Source: Isohypsibius dastychi (Eukaryota > Tardigrada > Eutardigrada > Parachela > Isohypsibiidae). Taken from it: a stretch of DNA of 50,215 bases. Within the stretch, counting starts at the first letter, position 1. Every line of letters begins with the position of its first letter. The stretch covers positions 1-50,215 of the forward strand of contig JAQIWT010000036.1 of the NCBI GenBank assembly GCA_034696485.1, read 5' to 3'. Under the pieces are notes generated by a model. It was not told where the DNA came from. It was given only the letters and a program-made list of their open reading frames with translations, and ran no database searches. Of the stretch, positions 23,308 through 36,126 are shown in pieces. Both the position numbers and the translations under genes were made by a program.

Positions 23308-26300
23308 ATGAACACTCTTGGCAGAAGAACTGGATCTTCTCTCACTTCGACATCAAATCAAGTCTGTGCAGATTGTTCTGCTTCTGGTTAGTGTAGATTC
23401 TCATGAGAAGTGGTGCAAGTTTGACGGCTTGAATTCCAGATCCCAGTTGGGCATCTTTAAATAGAGGAGTGTTGATCTGCGAGGAATGTTGTTCCGTTCA
23501 TCGAGTTCTCGGTCGTCATATTTCTCACATCAAATCATTGAAGAAAGATTCTTGGCCACCTTCACTGCTCCAGGTAGAATTTTGTTTCTAGTTTGTAGCA
23601 AAATTGGATGCAGAAATCGAATAATGGACAGCTTTCCACGATATTCAGCAAAGACGTCTTTGATTCTAATGTTTTAATGTTTTCAGATGATTCTGGCGCT
23701 TTATGCTAAAGGGGCAAATTCGTTTTGGGAGCATGCATTGATTCACCCTGGGAACAGTGGGAAAGTAACGAAAAGGAAACCAGCTGCGAAAGATCCGATT
23801 AATCCAAACAAAAACGATTTCATCCGCGCCAAATATTCTCTGCAAAGTTTTATCCATCGGCCTGCCAAAGATGAGGCTCCTTGCACTGTCGAAGATCTGA
23901 GTCAGGTACGTTACTGGTTCCAAAACTTCGTAGGTTTTGAAGTCAGATTTACCTTGAATTATTTTGCTGTCAATTTTTTTGTTATCATATTTTCATTTAT
24001 TTTTATTTACCGTTTTTGCAGCAACTACATTCGACAGTTCGAACGAGCAATATTGATATTTCGTTACGTCTTTTGTGTTCCGGTGCGGATCCGAATTTCT
24101 GGCATCCTGAAAAAGGAAATAGACCTTTGCATATTGCTGCAAAAGCTGGACAAACTTCTCAAGTCGAACTCCTCGTTATTTATGGAGCTGATCCCGGTTC
24201 GTACTCTTTAATTGCCCGCATTTGTTTTTCGACGAATTGCCTGTTGTTTTGCAACAAATTTTTCAACAATCTCTTTGGAATGAGCTTTGAGAAGTCAAAG
24301 ATTCGTTTGGGTCATTGTCACTCGATCTATCAATCTTCATTGTCATCATGAAAGTGTTTTCTAATCGGTATATTTTGGCTTTGCAGGTGCTGCTGATATC
24401 AGTGGAAAAACGCCTGCGGATCATGCTCGGACTGCCGGCTTCATCGATCTGTCTAATCGTCTCATCGAGTGCCAATATGAACTGACCGATCGCTTGTCAT
24501 TTTTTCTGTGCAACCGGAAACCGGACCATCTCAACGGGCAGCACTTCATAATTCCAGAACTGGGTGACAGGTAAACAATTGAACGCTAGATATCTTTGAA
24601 TATCAAACGATCGATATCAAAGCAGTTTTCGATAATTTTCAGCAGTTGTGAGGTGAATTGCGTTCGTCGATTGAGATTCTATTTCAAACCAAATTAGATG
24701 TTTGGACCTGTAGAATAACGTAGAGTATTATCACATATGGAAAGGTGTTATGGTTACCCTCTATGAACGATGAGTGAAACTGCGATTTGTTGCTATTTTG
24801 TCTGTTGTAGATGGGCAGTTGTGGTTGGATTTGACCGATTTGATTTGCAGATCTGGAGAAATGGCGGACCTTGGAAAACTTGCCAAAAATAAGCTGCAGA
24901 CGCTTTCGAATTCGAATTTTGAGACGTTGACGAGAGATGTTTACGACGAAGTCGACCGCCGTGAAATCGACGGAAGTGAGTGTTTTGCTGATTTTAATCC
25001 AGTTATTATGGATTTTCTTTTGGTTTTTGATTTATTTTATTTATTTTGCCTTTATCGCATAAATGCCAAATCCATTTCTGAACAAAACTGCACCGCTGCA
25101 GTTAGATCGTTTTTATTCAAAACACCGAGTGCGAAATTTGACTGCGAATTCTGAACTAATCTGAAATAATTCTGAACTAACTAACATTTAGAAGGTAACT
25201 AATTTATATTCTTCATATTTCAGTTTTCCAGTCGGCATCCAGCCCGACATCCACTCCAGATCGATATCTTGCCGGACATCTACCGAGTAATTCCAAAATG
25301 TCATCGGTCCATAATCAAGGCAGACAGAAACTTGCCCGTCTAAATGCACGTGAATTCGCCTTTCTGATCGCCGATATACTGTCAGAGATTAGGCGACGAC
25401 AAAACTTCGGTGAAAAGAAGAGCAATATCAGCACACCGGATAGCTCCAAGAGCACTTCCAGCAGCTGCAATCTCTTTGAAGAAAAACGCGACAATAGGGT
25501 ATGTTTTCGAAATATATTAGCTGGCATCTTTGGAAATCATAATGACTAAAAGAATTTAGAGCGTACGGCTCCAAATACTGTGGATTATTGATTTGTAATA
25601 AGTTCGGAAACGAAAGATGGAATTAAATTTCTGATTTTGTTAATTAAAGTTTTACCGGTGCAGTTCGACTGTTGATTGATTTTTGATTTCTTGCAGACAA
25701 GTCTTGATGCCGAAAGAGAGCCATTGTACGACGTCGTCGCGATTGATGACGATTATGTTGATGCCAGAAATTACCCTGCTTCCGATCGGAATCTGGCCTC
25801 CAATTCATTTAGTTCTGGCGATGAGAAACATCAGAATTCATCTCCTGGGAATAAAGGGGTGGAAAATACACCTGCGGTGACGTTGGATCAGTATTCAGAA
25901 ATGCGACGTGCTTTGGAGGAAGCCTTAGAAAGAGAACGAAATTTGAGCGATATTGTCATCAACATGCGAAACGATTTGAGTCATCTTCATCAAACGGTAA
26001 ACATGAAACTTGATGTCGTCATAATTCTTGAGTTCTGATGGCATTTGATCAGTTGGCAGTATCTAGATCGAATAATGAAGACGTAAAATATAGGAAAGAA
26101 CTGGAAAAATGTGATTTCGAAAATGCTTTGAATTAACTTCTGTAAATTGGAAAGAAAAATCAGATTTTGAGCGGGACGTATTTCTAGTTGAATAATTTTC
26201 GTCTATGGGAATTTTTTATTTTTTTTACTGTTCCTGTTGACCTTTGATTCGTTTATTACAGGTCGATATGTTGGTCAGAAAAAATCAGACAACCGAAAAA

Positions 26301-27166
26301 CCGGAGCCTCATCCGAGATCGCATCACCCTTCTTCTGTCACCAAGTCCCCGTCGAACCCGAAAACGATAGCGATAACCAACTCGGAAGTCGTTAATGGCG
26401 GGTTTGCCAGATCAAAACGGGACGACTCTGGAATTCCGGATGATCCTGGTTCCGGAAATGGAGGGTGAGTCGATCGTCGAAAATAAAAGTCATGATTTCT
26501 AAAAGAAATCATACATTCCTCGAACTCTGTAATATTTTAATCAGCTGATCATTTTATATCTGATTTTATTTCTGTATCCTGTCTCGGACTTTTATGTTTC
26601 AAATTTCAGGTCTCCAAGTGATCAGGCGCCATCTTCGAACGGTGAACCGACCTTCTCTCGCCACAAGAATCCCGAACTCCCTTCGGCTGCACTGTTGAAT
26701 AGCAAGACTGCTGTAATAGCTTCCGCGATTCACGAAGTGAAGAAAGCAGCAGAATCCGAAAGCCCCGACGGGGCTTTATTCAGCACGACGACGAAGCGCA
26801 TTCGGGACGCTGTCCACGATCTCACTGACATTTTTCTCTCGAATCAGGTAAGAAAACATGTCTTTGAAGCTCTCTCAGCCAATTCTGATAAGCTTCTCGG
26901 TTTTCTAGGCTACTTTGCCAGATAGTTTGATGGGCGCTCTGAACCAGCTTTCATCAATTTCGGATCGTCTATATGCTGATTGTCAGGGATGGGGAAACGG
27001 GCAAAGCTCGCCGGAAGATTCTTCCATAAGATTATCCAGCTCCGTCTTGCACAAGATAGATCCGTCTCCACAAGCTATCATTGATGATGCCTTTAATATT
27101 GTTGCTTCTCTGAAAAATGTTCTTGTCATACATTCTGAGCTTCTGGCTAAGAACTGTTCTCATTAG
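23308..27166 (+). CDS. ARF GTPase-activating protein GIT (GIT1/GIT2 homologue)
   Basis: Eleven exons: 23308-23386, 23440-23573, 23687-23905, 24022-24196, 24387-24570, 24851-24975, 25224-25498, 25697-25996, 26262-26464, 26610-26847 and 26909-27166. They sum exactly to 729 residues plus stop, close to vertebrate GITs. The ArfGAP zinc finger has C20, C23, C40 and C43 with 16 residues between the pairs, and the arginine finger is R48 (CSVHR). Ankyrin repeats follow (GNRPLHIAAKAGQ, SGKTPADHA). The Spa2-homology region has KLARLNAREFAFLIADILSE and EPLYDVVAIDDDYV. Next are a coiled coil (MRRALEEALERERNL) and a C-terminal helical paxillin-binding (FAT-like) domain. GIT turns off Arf GTPases and scaffolds PIX and paxillin at focal adhesions, centrosomes and synapses; these roles are known for the family. 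Every splice is GT..AG and in phase. Confidence 0.97.
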
Positions 27167-27300
27167 ACTACTTTGCGAGTTTTGTTTGTTTTACGGTGAT
27201 TTTGCATGTTCTCGTTTTAATCTGATTTTATATTTCATGTTTTATACTTCTCTAACATTAGAAATGTGTACATCCGCGTATTGCCCAAAAAAAAATTTGA

Positions 27301-27650
27301 AGTCGAACCGGAGCAATCAAGTTCAGTCTCCTTGAAAATCAAAATAAGGTGGTGGATGTCACATTGCCGGCCGTAGATGAAGCGATAGAAGAACAAACGG
27401 GTGCTTGCAGATCTGGCTTGATTCCGGACACCTCACACGACTCAGTGAACCGGTATCTTTGACAAGAAAACCCGCATTCTTCATGGACGACTTTTGTGCG
27501 AAATGTTTTACCTCGAGTTGTTCGACCAACAGCGTTATCGCGAACGGGAACTATCTGTGGCTGATTCAACTGTTGACTGTTGTGAGGATAATCGAACAAG
27601 AGTCTCATTCGTCAGTGAGAGTGATAAGATAGTCGACTCGGTCAAACACT
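27301..27650 (+). pseudogene. Unidentified coding-like fragment in two frames
   Basis: Between GIT and the MAM gene, one frame reads through 27301-27459 (containing NKVVDVTLPAVDEAIEEQTG). A second, shifted frame reads about 27458-27652 and ends in TAA (RILHGRLLCEMFYLELFDQQ, then an acidic end). Both look like genuine protein, but they overlap and I find no clean intron between them. It may be a small gene with an unseen intron or a broken gene. The family is unknown. Confidence 0.3.
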
Positions 27651-27723
27651 AATCCTCGTCAAGCTGTGAGAAATGCCACTAGTCCTTCCATAACTGATTC
27701 GGAAACTTGTGAAGCAGTGGAAG

Positions 27724-29425
27724 ATGGAAGTCTCATTGGCAATATTGCTGCTTGCTGCGTTATTTCATGCATCGGCTCAAGGTCAGAGATCGGTCTCGAA
27801 CACTTCGAATCCGCAGTGCTTCGACGATTTTTGTTTGACAGATACTTCGGCGGGCTCCGGAACACTGAAATATTCCTGCGATTTTGAGGAGGACCTTTGT
27901 GGTATAACGACGAAATCTGACGGAGCAGCTTTCGTGTCCAGAGTGCGACGAAAGTCATATTTCTCTGATGCAGCACACGTCCCGGAACGGGAAAACGAAG
28001 AAGGTTTGATGAATTTGCTGTCAAGGCATGAAATGTGCAATCCACGATATTTTACGTCAGGAGAATATTTCTTGTACACGAAACTCTACACCTTTGGTGA
28101 TTCCGCCAAAAAGCCACAATTTTCGACGCCGACGATTCCGGCCGAAACACGTGCGATTCACTGTCTTCGCTTCTGGGTTTACTTGAAAGCAGACTATCTT
28201 CGCACAATCGATGTTCGGATTCGGATTCGGATTCAAGACGGAGAAACTTTGGACAGCCTAGTCGGAGAAGATGAACCAAGCTGGACTCTAAAGAACATCA
28301 ATTTCTCAACCGAAACCAACTTTACGGTACAAAAGGGATGCCGCTGGAATGGTTCAGCATTAACAGTTGTGATGTCACTGATATTCAGTTTATTCGCAGG
28401 TCAACTTCGAAATGCAAATTGAAGCCTTCATCAATGACAGCAGAGCGGCAATGGCGATTGATGACCTCGAGGTGTTCGCAGGCGAATGCCGTGAGTACCC
28501 CGATCTCTGAATGACTGCCAAGAAACTTCATTTTAGATCTGATATTTTAAAGCTGGAAGTGTCACTACAACAACAGTGGTCCCAGAAACCCTTGCAACCA
28601 CTGTGGAGGAAACTTCTATGTATCCGACAACTACCACAAACGCAGACAGTGTCAGGCCCACATCTTTCACCACCGTGGCTGATTCGACCACGGATTCAAC
28701 AGCACCAGCACCTTTCGTCGGTGAGTCAGATAAGGTTTCAGTTGTGAGATTTGTAGATGTGATTGAACTGACATCAACAGAAGTGAAATGTGACTTTGAA
28801 CAAGCGGACTTGTGCCAATTCAAAAACTCATTCGACAAAAATGACGTCAACCAAACTTGTTCGTGGTTGCCACGACGTGGACCGTCGGTCTCATCTAGCA
28901 GTGGACCTCAGCTTGACCATACGCTGAACTCAACAAAGGGGGTCTACTTATACCTCCAGTCAGAATTGTGTTTTAAAGATCAAAATGCATTCGCTGCTAC
29001 ACTCGTGACCAAAAAGGCAATCGATGGATTTCGTGAAACTGAACAGTGTCTGCAGTTTTGGTATCACATGGCTGGACAGACTAAAGAGTTATCTGTCTTC
29101 ACGCGCTATGGTTCGTTTTCTTTTGTTTTGATCTGATCAAAATCCGGTTCCAATACGAACGCGAATTTCGCTGTTTTTAGCCGGCAGACCAAAGTCACTG
29201 GAATTCTTCCGGAAAGGTCACCAGGGCAAAAAATGGCTAAAAGAGGAAACGACGATTCACAATGCTGCCAAATCAGCATTCCACTTGGAATTCCGTGGAT
29301 TAGGTGGCATCACAGCAGCTGGAGACATTGCGCTAGATGACGTCAGCGTTCAAGATGGACCATGTTCTATGCCTGCACGATCAGCAGATTCAAGAGCCGT
29401 CTTGAAAAGCAAAGTTCATCACTAG
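27724..29425 (+). CDS. Secreted protein with two MAM domains
   Basis: Exons 27724-28326, 28400-28490, 28553-28720, 28781-29110 and 29181-29425 give 478 residues. The start at 27724 yields a clear signal peptide (MEVSLAILLLAALFHASAQG). MAM domain 1 begins YSCDFEEDLCGI, has CLRFWVYL in its core, and closes with MAIDDLEVFAGEC. A Thr/Ser-rich linker encoded by exon 3 separates it from MAM domain 2 (KCDFEQADLCQF, CLQFWYHMAG, IALDDVSVQDGPC). There is no transmembrane segment or GPI signal at the C-terminus. MAM domains are extracellular adhesion/dimerisation modules, so this is likely an extracellular-matrix or cell-surface-associated protein. Exon boundaries fall close to domain limits. Confidence 0.93.
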
Positions 29426-29817
29426 AATGTTCTTCCTTGCTAATTGATTTCAATCGTTGCATCAGAATCTTGGGTTGTAAGACGTTATCGCGCAGAAAAA
29501 AGAACAATAATGTGTATCAAATTGTTGTCCTTACTGGTAGACATCACAAGTCATAGCTGAACAGTGACAAGTGTTAATCTTTTAGGATAATCCTCATTGC
29601 GAGCCCGAACATTTAAACAGCGAAGAATTTTTATGTATGTCTGTGTGGCGTCTCTCACAAAGTGTAACATACATATATATGTACTGGAGATCAAAGCTGG
29701 AAAAACCGAAACACCTCACGTGGTAAATCACGAAACAAGTTAAAACCGAAAGTGGGTTGGAATGAGCAGCAGTGTACAAAAACAACATGGAAGAGCTAAA
29801 ATCAAAGTTTAAAAAAG
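29426..29817. other. Convergent 3' intergenic stretch
   Basis: This holds the 3' UTRs of the MAM gene (+) and the RILP-like gene (-). No other feature was recognised. Confidence 0.6.
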
Positions 29818-31498
29818 CTACTCTTTCAGATTGGCCAGCTTCACATCTCGAAGACTATTGAATATTCCATCTTTCATGACTGAGTTTTCACCAAACAACC
29901 CACTGAATCTGGAAAAACAACGTTTAATATCAACCGCATCATCGAACAAAACCGGAACCATGAACTCACAAATTCCGTATCGCGGACGTTTTCGCTCTTC
30001 TTCCATAAAGCTTTTCAAAAGGTTCCCTGTTGATAGGTCCCTGGACAGCAGGGTCTTCGGTGTCAAGGTCGTCCTGGTAATCATCTTCTGTTGAGGCAAC
30101 GCTGGAACTGAAAACAACATCTGAACCAGCGAACTTTCTCTTAAGTTCGTTCAAGTTCCCACCTGGGTTTCCGTTTAATTTGATCAAGTTCCTCTTGCAG
30201 CTCCATCACCTTGCTTTTCAGTTGATTTCGTTCGTTTAACATTCGCCTCAGTTCATTCAAAGTGAACCTGGGTTTGTCCTCATCCTCTACTTTGAGTTCG
30301 GTGTTCTTCTTGCCTTTCTTCTCCGGACTCTTTGGAGCGGGCTGAGGAGGTGGAGCGACAATTTTGGACTTTTCGTTCACCTCATGCTCAAGTGCGATAG
30401 CCTTCAACATGCTTTCTCGTAGCTGACCAGTCAACTCGTTCTTCTCCTCCATTAGTTTTTGAGCTTGAACATGCAGACTCTTGTAGCGTTTCTTGACATC
30501 ACGATTTGCTTTTTGCAAACGCTGAATTTGCCTTTGACTCTGAATAACAAGAAAATATTGACAATTTCAACAAATTTGTTATTGGTTGAATTCTGATTAC
30601 ATCATCAAGTTGCGCAAGCGCATCTTCGAGGTCATGCTCTTTCTGCCTGAGATCGTCCTTGGCCTTCATCATGACAGTGGAGAGGCTGGAACGAGTGGAT
30701 AACGACTCGTGTAAACGAGTCATTTGGGTGTTGTTCTCATCAATCACTCCCAGGCTAGCTTTCAGCGACTTTTGCTCCTGGACGGGAGAATTCTCTAGAG
30801 CGTAACACAGTTTGCTGTTCTCCCGCGTTAACCGCTCCACAGCTTCCGTCAGCTGGGAAATTTCACCACGCCAATCAATTTCCATTTGTTCCACTTCCTG
30901 GAAAAAAAATGTTTATGGTGAACAAATTCCTTTTCCCGAAAACGATTTTTTGGGCCGACTTTCACATTTAAAGTGATGAAGCGGAGCGCTCAGCGCATCA
31001 CGCTTCGCTTGGCCGCCAAAACTCCCCAAGACGGAGCGCTGTTTGTCTATAGCGGCTTCTACTCCGCTTCATTGTTTCAACTGAACCTTTTTTGGTAAAT
31101 AGGTAGTCACACAGGTGAGGAAAATGAGCGGATTCATCTATTTGGATGCGATCGTAAACGGCGATAAAAATCTGATTTAATAATGTCGTTTGTTTACTTA
31201 CCATCTCATGCCGGTCCCGCATTTGTTTTCGCTCTTGGCGCAACGTCAGAATTTCCTGTTGAGCTTGATGGAGTTTCGAAAGTCGGGTTTCCTCACGTTC
31301 AGCTCTTCCGGCAGTTTGCTCCAATTGCTCAAGAATCGTACATACTTTTGGAACGAGTTTCTCAATGGCGCACGTGCCGTACTTTTCCGCTAAATGCTCT
31401 AATTCCTTGCCAATATCAGATGCGGCTTCGTAAACGTCGACAACGTTCATGTAGGGAGTTAGCTTAAACTCCAGCTCAACCAACTCGGCAGATTCCAT
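29818..31498 (-). CDS. RILP-like protein (RILPL1/2 type) with RH1 and RH2 domains
   Basis: Exons 31498-31202, 30897-30601, 30539-30163, 30107-29970 and 29908-29818 give 399 residues. RH1 lies near residues 15-60 (NVVDVYEAASDIGKEL, IEKLVPKVCTILEQLE). Long coiled coils occupy about 60-250. RH2 is at about 289-325 (KPRFTLNELRRMLNERNQLK), the switch-binding helix that in RILP family proteins contacts GTP-loaded Rabs. The C-terminus has an acidic patch and IRNLFSGLFGEN. Known roles are recruitment of motor proteins to Rab7, or to phosphorylated Rab8/10, on lysosomes and near the ciliary base. JIP3/4 share RH1 and RH2, but the short length and the C-terminal IRxLFSxLF fit RILPL better. Confidence 0.92.
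30973..31072. repeat. Small imperfect foldback inside RILPL intron 1
   Basis: ATGAAGCGGAG near the left end and its reverse complement (CTCCGCTTCAT) near the right end, with GGAGCGCT repeated inside. It is GC-rich against an AT-rich intron. Possibly a short non-autonomous element. Confidence 0.45.
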
Positions 31499-31989
31499 TG
31501 CTGGTGTTTTTGGGGATGTATCGATCTATGAACCCAGTAATGTTTCTCAAAATAAAAGTCGACCAAACTGCTCCTTGAGCATCAAGTACGTAGGCCGCAG
31601 AACTGTCAGTTTACTGGAGCATGCCATTGTAGCAAAAAGCGGTTGTGTCAATAGTTTCGAAATTTCGGAATGTTGATTGTTGGTAAAATGAAATCAGTTC
31701 CGATTCAGGAAACTCGATTAATCGAAGCACCGGAAAAATTAGAATGTGAAACAAGATAATTAACAATTTCTTTGAGGTAGAACTTTAATGGTGAAAGGAA
31801 CAAGAATTCAGTGGCAAGAAAAAGTTTCATTTAATCGAATCTAAGACGAAAATAAAACCTGCTGCCCAACTTTCACATTCTGTCACAGATCATCTACAAT
31901 AGATCCTTCGTACTTACTACGTACCATGCGAAAAACTGTTTCCCATTCGCAAAAAAACGTTAAAAAACCTTTTGTGAAAAAACAGCGTA
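31499..31989. other. Upstream region of the RILP-like gene
   Basis: Promoter/5' UTR side of the minus-strand RILP-like gene. No exon or repeat was recognised. Confidence 0.5.
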
Positions 31990-32967
31990 CGATGAACGAC
32001 GATGATTTCGGGCCACCCCCACTATATGCAAAATGCCTTCTATATCTGGCCGCTGGGGGTATGCGAGTAAGCTACCCTCCACTGTAGAGGGGGAACTCAG
32101 CCACTCCCCCAGTCCAGCTTAAACCACAACAAAATATCGTCCTTCCTTCCTCTTTTCTTCCTCGTCTTCTTTCATTTTCTTCGGCTCTCTTTCCTTCATA
32201 TCCCTTTATTCATTCCATGGATGGAATCTGGAGGAATGTGCAATTCAGAATATTTTGAGTGGAAAAATGACTCGTCGGGAGACAGCAAAAAACTTCGGAA
32301 TTCCAAAGTCAACTTTGCAAAGTTGTCTGCGTGGAGCAGATAAAGAAAACGTTTGCCAAACTGACATTTTATCGTCCAAAAAGAAGCTGATCTGGAGCAA
32401 ATATTGTTGGAAATGGCGAGAAATGGTATTCCACTAAATAAACGCCTGCTTCGCGATTTCGGAAAAATCGGTTTTTTAATCCTCAAGAAAAAATTGTCCG
32501 AAAAGCCCCCCAAGGACAGGAGATCAGAGATCTCACTTGAAAACGTTCTTATCTGATCCGGAATATCAAGCTGCGACGACAAAAAGCAGAATTATTCGGA
32601 GCTGATGAAGAAAAAGAATCCTGATGCCAAAGTTGGACTTCCGGTGAAAAAAGGGCCAGGTCGACTGAAGAAAACCTTTTCCTGAATCTGTGATCATGAT
32701 TTGTGAATTTTGATGTATTTATGGGTTTTTACAGAACATGGCATGTTCAGTCAAAAGTTGGTCTTAAAAGATATGTTCGTTCTGATTTTTTTGGTCCTTG
32801 ATAGCCGGTGAGTAGTTTCACGAGAATCTGGGTAGCTGAATGTGTTGTTTTGTTTGTGAGGAATAACGGCGTAAATTTGTTATTCCCTGTACGATACTTG
32901 ATCAGTGGCCCGGAATAGAAGGCATTTTGCATATATTGGGGTGGCCCGAAATCATCGTCGTTCATCG
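31990..32967. mobile_element. TA-flanked DNA transposon remnant with about 60-bp inverted repeats
   Basis: The left end (CGATGAACGACGATGATTTC...) and the right end match as inverted repeats over about 60 bp with a handful of mismatches, both flanked by TA (31988-31989 and 32968-32969). Inside, a plus-strand frame near 32240-32437 carries a helix-turn-helix of the Pipsqueak/CENP-B kind (MTRRETAKNFGIPKSTLQ), followed by broken Lys-rich coding (PDAKVGLPVKKGPGRLKK) near 32620-32684. The DDE catalytic part is missing. It is best read as an internally deleted pogo/Tc1-class element. HTH and repeats are seen; the class is inferred. Confidence 0.8.
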
Positions 32968-33194
32968 TATGTTTTAAGCGCACCTGCGTTGCACAAAAAA
33001 AACCGGAAAATACTGCAGTGCAGGTTTGGTGTTATTTCAGTTTTGAACATTGTGAATTCTGAATTTTAATACATTGCGACCCAATGAGCATCCCATAATA
33101 GCGGGAATTCAGTTACGTGATCGAAATTCTACAGTCAACTTGAATAATTATCCAATTTCTGAACATGTTCAGAAAAGCGAACTTTTGAGAAGTG

Positions 33195-33446
33195 ATGTGG
33201 TTTCCGGTGAGTAAAGAAAAGAAGAAAAACAATCTACATGAAACATATGGATCAGATTCGGCTGTTAGTTTCGCGGATAACAACTCCGTTCTTAGAAAAA
33301 ACACTGACCTGTTTTTCTTCGGAAAGCCGGATCCGGATGTGATATTCAACAAAAACCCAGAGGACGCACTTACTCCAGGTTCAAGCAGTCATGAAAGCGC
33401 TTGCACGTACCTGTCCAAACAACGGTATGACAAATTATACGAGTGA
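33195..33446 (+). CDS. Unidentified open frame, 83 aa
   Basis: ATG-initiated, Lys/Asn-rich at the start and with protein-like segments (DSAVSFADNNSVL, YLSKQRYDKLYE) at the end. A GTGAGT lies inside the first codons, so the N-terminus may really be intronic. The DNA around it (32968-34244) otherwise holds frames broken by stops and a GTAGGGGGT repeat at about 33858. No family was recognised; possibly a fragment of a mobile-element gene. Confidence 0.25.
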   Translation: MWFPVSKEKKKNNLHETYGSDSAVSFADNNSVLRKNTDLFFFGKPDPDVIFNKNPEDALTPGSSSHESACTYLSKQRYDKLYE

Positions 33447-34244
33447 TAAAACAGGTCCCAGATTTCCTCGCTCCAGAGTAAGGACTATTTGATGAGCATC
33501 AAAAACGAAAAGGCAGACAAAACGTCAGCTGGCAAAATCTGATCGATTAATCGATACGCGCACAACACAGACTCAATTCCACATGCTCGATCATAATTAC
33601 CAAAGTCGGAAATAATGGTTTCTATCTGGCTACCACATCAACGCTCAAAGCGAAAAAAACGGACAACAATAGCAAATCGAATTTAGCGCCAGCGGGGTTT
33701 ACCTCATCAATGTGCGCTTCAGTTCACTTCAGACGTCTTTCCATTAAGAATGTCGATTGTCGTGTAAAAAAACAATGTATGATCAGCAGTCGAATGACGA
33801 TATCCAAGCAAACAAGTTCCGGTACGAGTAGGTCAGCTGATTGTCCAAGAACACGGCGGAGTAGGGGGTGTAGGGGGTGCGTCCTGGAGAGAGCGAGCGC
33901 AGATGATTACCGACCCCTACGCGAGCGCAAGGGGTATCGTGGTAAACGTTCTGACTCCGCATTTCGCACAAAACCGCTCTTTCTCGAAATCAGGCTTTTA
34001 TAAATTTCACTTTTCAGTCGTCCTAATTTCGCGCACACGGGCTTCTCGTTTCTCCGTCATCTCTTCCTTGTTCCCACTTGTTGCCGGTATTATATTTTAA
34101 ATTTTGCAGAGCATTTTGCTCAGCATTGCGGTGCATCGTGTTAGCAGGTACGAGCTCGAAAGTCTAAACCTTAAATGCTGTTGAGAAATGATTGGAAAAA
34201 AATGAAAATGGTGTTGATTTCAGGAAAGGTTCAACTTGCCTACA

Positions 34245-36126
34245 ATGTCGCCGTCACCATCTGTGAAATCGGTTTTTTTCCCACTTCTCCAAGATAGTGG
34301 TGAGATTCCAAAGGAGAGTTTGGCTGAGAGTCTGATGGAGAGTCCGCCAAAGAAGCTTTCGGGGAAAACTTCGTATTCCCGCGACTTCATGTTGTCGATA
34401 GCTAGTGATCCAGTCTGTCATCAAATTCCCAGTTTGCTCGTGGGTCGTGGCGCTGCTCAAGATTGGTGGAAGAAGGTGGTTCGAAAGGATGGCCAAAAGG
34501 GCATAAAGGAGGAAGTTGATGATGTCATTCCTTCCAATCGTCGACGCAGCTTGGAAAGCGGAGGTCGTTCTGCTGCTGACGAAAGTTCATCGACCCTGTT
34601 TGGGAAAAACAACAGCCAGGTTGATCCATCGAAGACATCTATCCTGGGCGATTATGTTCCGACAATCCCATTGACATCTTGGCGAAATACCGGAGATCTG
34701 ATGTAAGTTACCTCGTTATCCTTCAGTTTTAAAAATTCTGAATTGCGATTTTCGCAGGATTTGTGATTCCAAACCAAAGCAGGCTGCTGAAATCATCATC
34801 ACTCGGAATACGGGCTCAGTTACGAATCATCAAACTTCCAACTTTGGTCAGAACTTCCGGCAGCCAAATGATGAGGAATGCCCTGAGTGGATGACTGATG
34901 GTCCTTCAACGCGATTTGATATGGTGGAGCTGGGTGGATTCGATGAAGAAAAGAACAAGGACGTGGTGGATCGTTTGCAGAACATCAGCCTCGTGGTATG
35001 GTTATAATGGGAAAGTTGAAATGGCGATAGTCTTTTTTTGGAAATCTCCACTCTGCAGATTTTGGTTGAATAAATTGGCGCTGGCATTTAATTCCACCTT
35101 TTTTAAAGTTAGTTTTCGTGCCAAAATTCTGATTGTCTTTGTTCTACTACCGTTTTGCAGCAGCCGAAATCGTCCACTCAACCATCCAGTGGTGGCAGCA
35201 AATTTGCCCATTTATTCCAAAAGCAGCCTGATTCGAACGGAAAACCGATGAGCTTGAACGATGTGCCGAAGTTGCGACTTAGTCCGGGTACGTACTTGGA
35301 TATTTGGCTGAAATGTGGATTCCGTTCAGTTTTGTTCTTGTTTTTTCTAAATTTACGTTGACTGACGTTTTATGAATTCCAGTGTTGTGTCGTGTAGCGG
35401 CATTTTCGAAAAAGTTTTTAGTTACACATATTATTCACTGGTTTTTGTCGATTTTATTTTCAGTATTGCTAACTATGCCGCTCGGTTCTTTTCTTAGCAT
35501 TTGCCTGATCGATTTTATTTCGATTAATTGGTTTTGGTAAGCTGTATTTTTTTACGTGTTTTTCAAGCGTATTTTTTATAGATCGTCCACGCGTTCCGAC
35601 TTTGAGTCAGTCTGGCCGATCTCACCATCCGGTCGTTCAGTGTCCTCCCAGTTACCCATTGGACTATCCACGCATCTCCGGGCCTCCGAATCCCTGCCAG
35701 AAGCATCATCACCATCCAATCGACTGGAAAGCTGCCGGAATCCCGGACGACCCGAATCTCCACAAACTTCTCTGTCTCAGCTCTTCGGAATTGACATCCA
35801 TGCGCGACGCTGGGGTTTTATCGCACTCGACTCTGTTGAGCTTACTCCAGATGAAGCAGAAGAAAAAAGCGCTGTTGAAGATGTCGGAATACTCCGGATA
35901 CCAACTTCCGCCACTTCCGGTTCGCCAACCGCCCATGATGCCTCATCCACTTGGACCGCCATTCGTCAACCCATATGCGATGAATATGATGGTTTCGCCT
36001 CCACCAATTCATCCCATTCAGCAGCATATGACTTATCACGAACTTATGCGAAAGATGCATCTCGGGAATGCTCAGTCGCCGATTTCTGCTCACCGATATG
36101 CTCGCACTCATATGCCTGTGCGATAA
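34245..36126 (+). CDS. eIF4E-transporter (4E-T/EIF4ENIF1) paralogue A, short form
   Basis: Exons 34245-34702, 34758-34995, 35161-35287 and 35582-36126 give 455 residues. Near residue 45 lies the eIF4E-binding motif in the form YSRDFML, that is YX4M-Leu, with Met where Leu is usual. The Cup-homology region that binds the DDX6 helicase follows (CPEWMTDGPSTRFDMVELGGFD). Then come a KFAHLF box and the C-terminal GIPDDPNLHKLL / LSLLQMKQKK block that 4E-T homologues share, plus a Pro/Met/His-rich end. 4E-T carries eIF4E to P-bodies and couples it to DDX6 and decay factors, so it represses capped mRNA. This copy stops early compared with the neighbour downstream. A leader exon with intron precedes the ATG. 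Confidence 0.9.
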
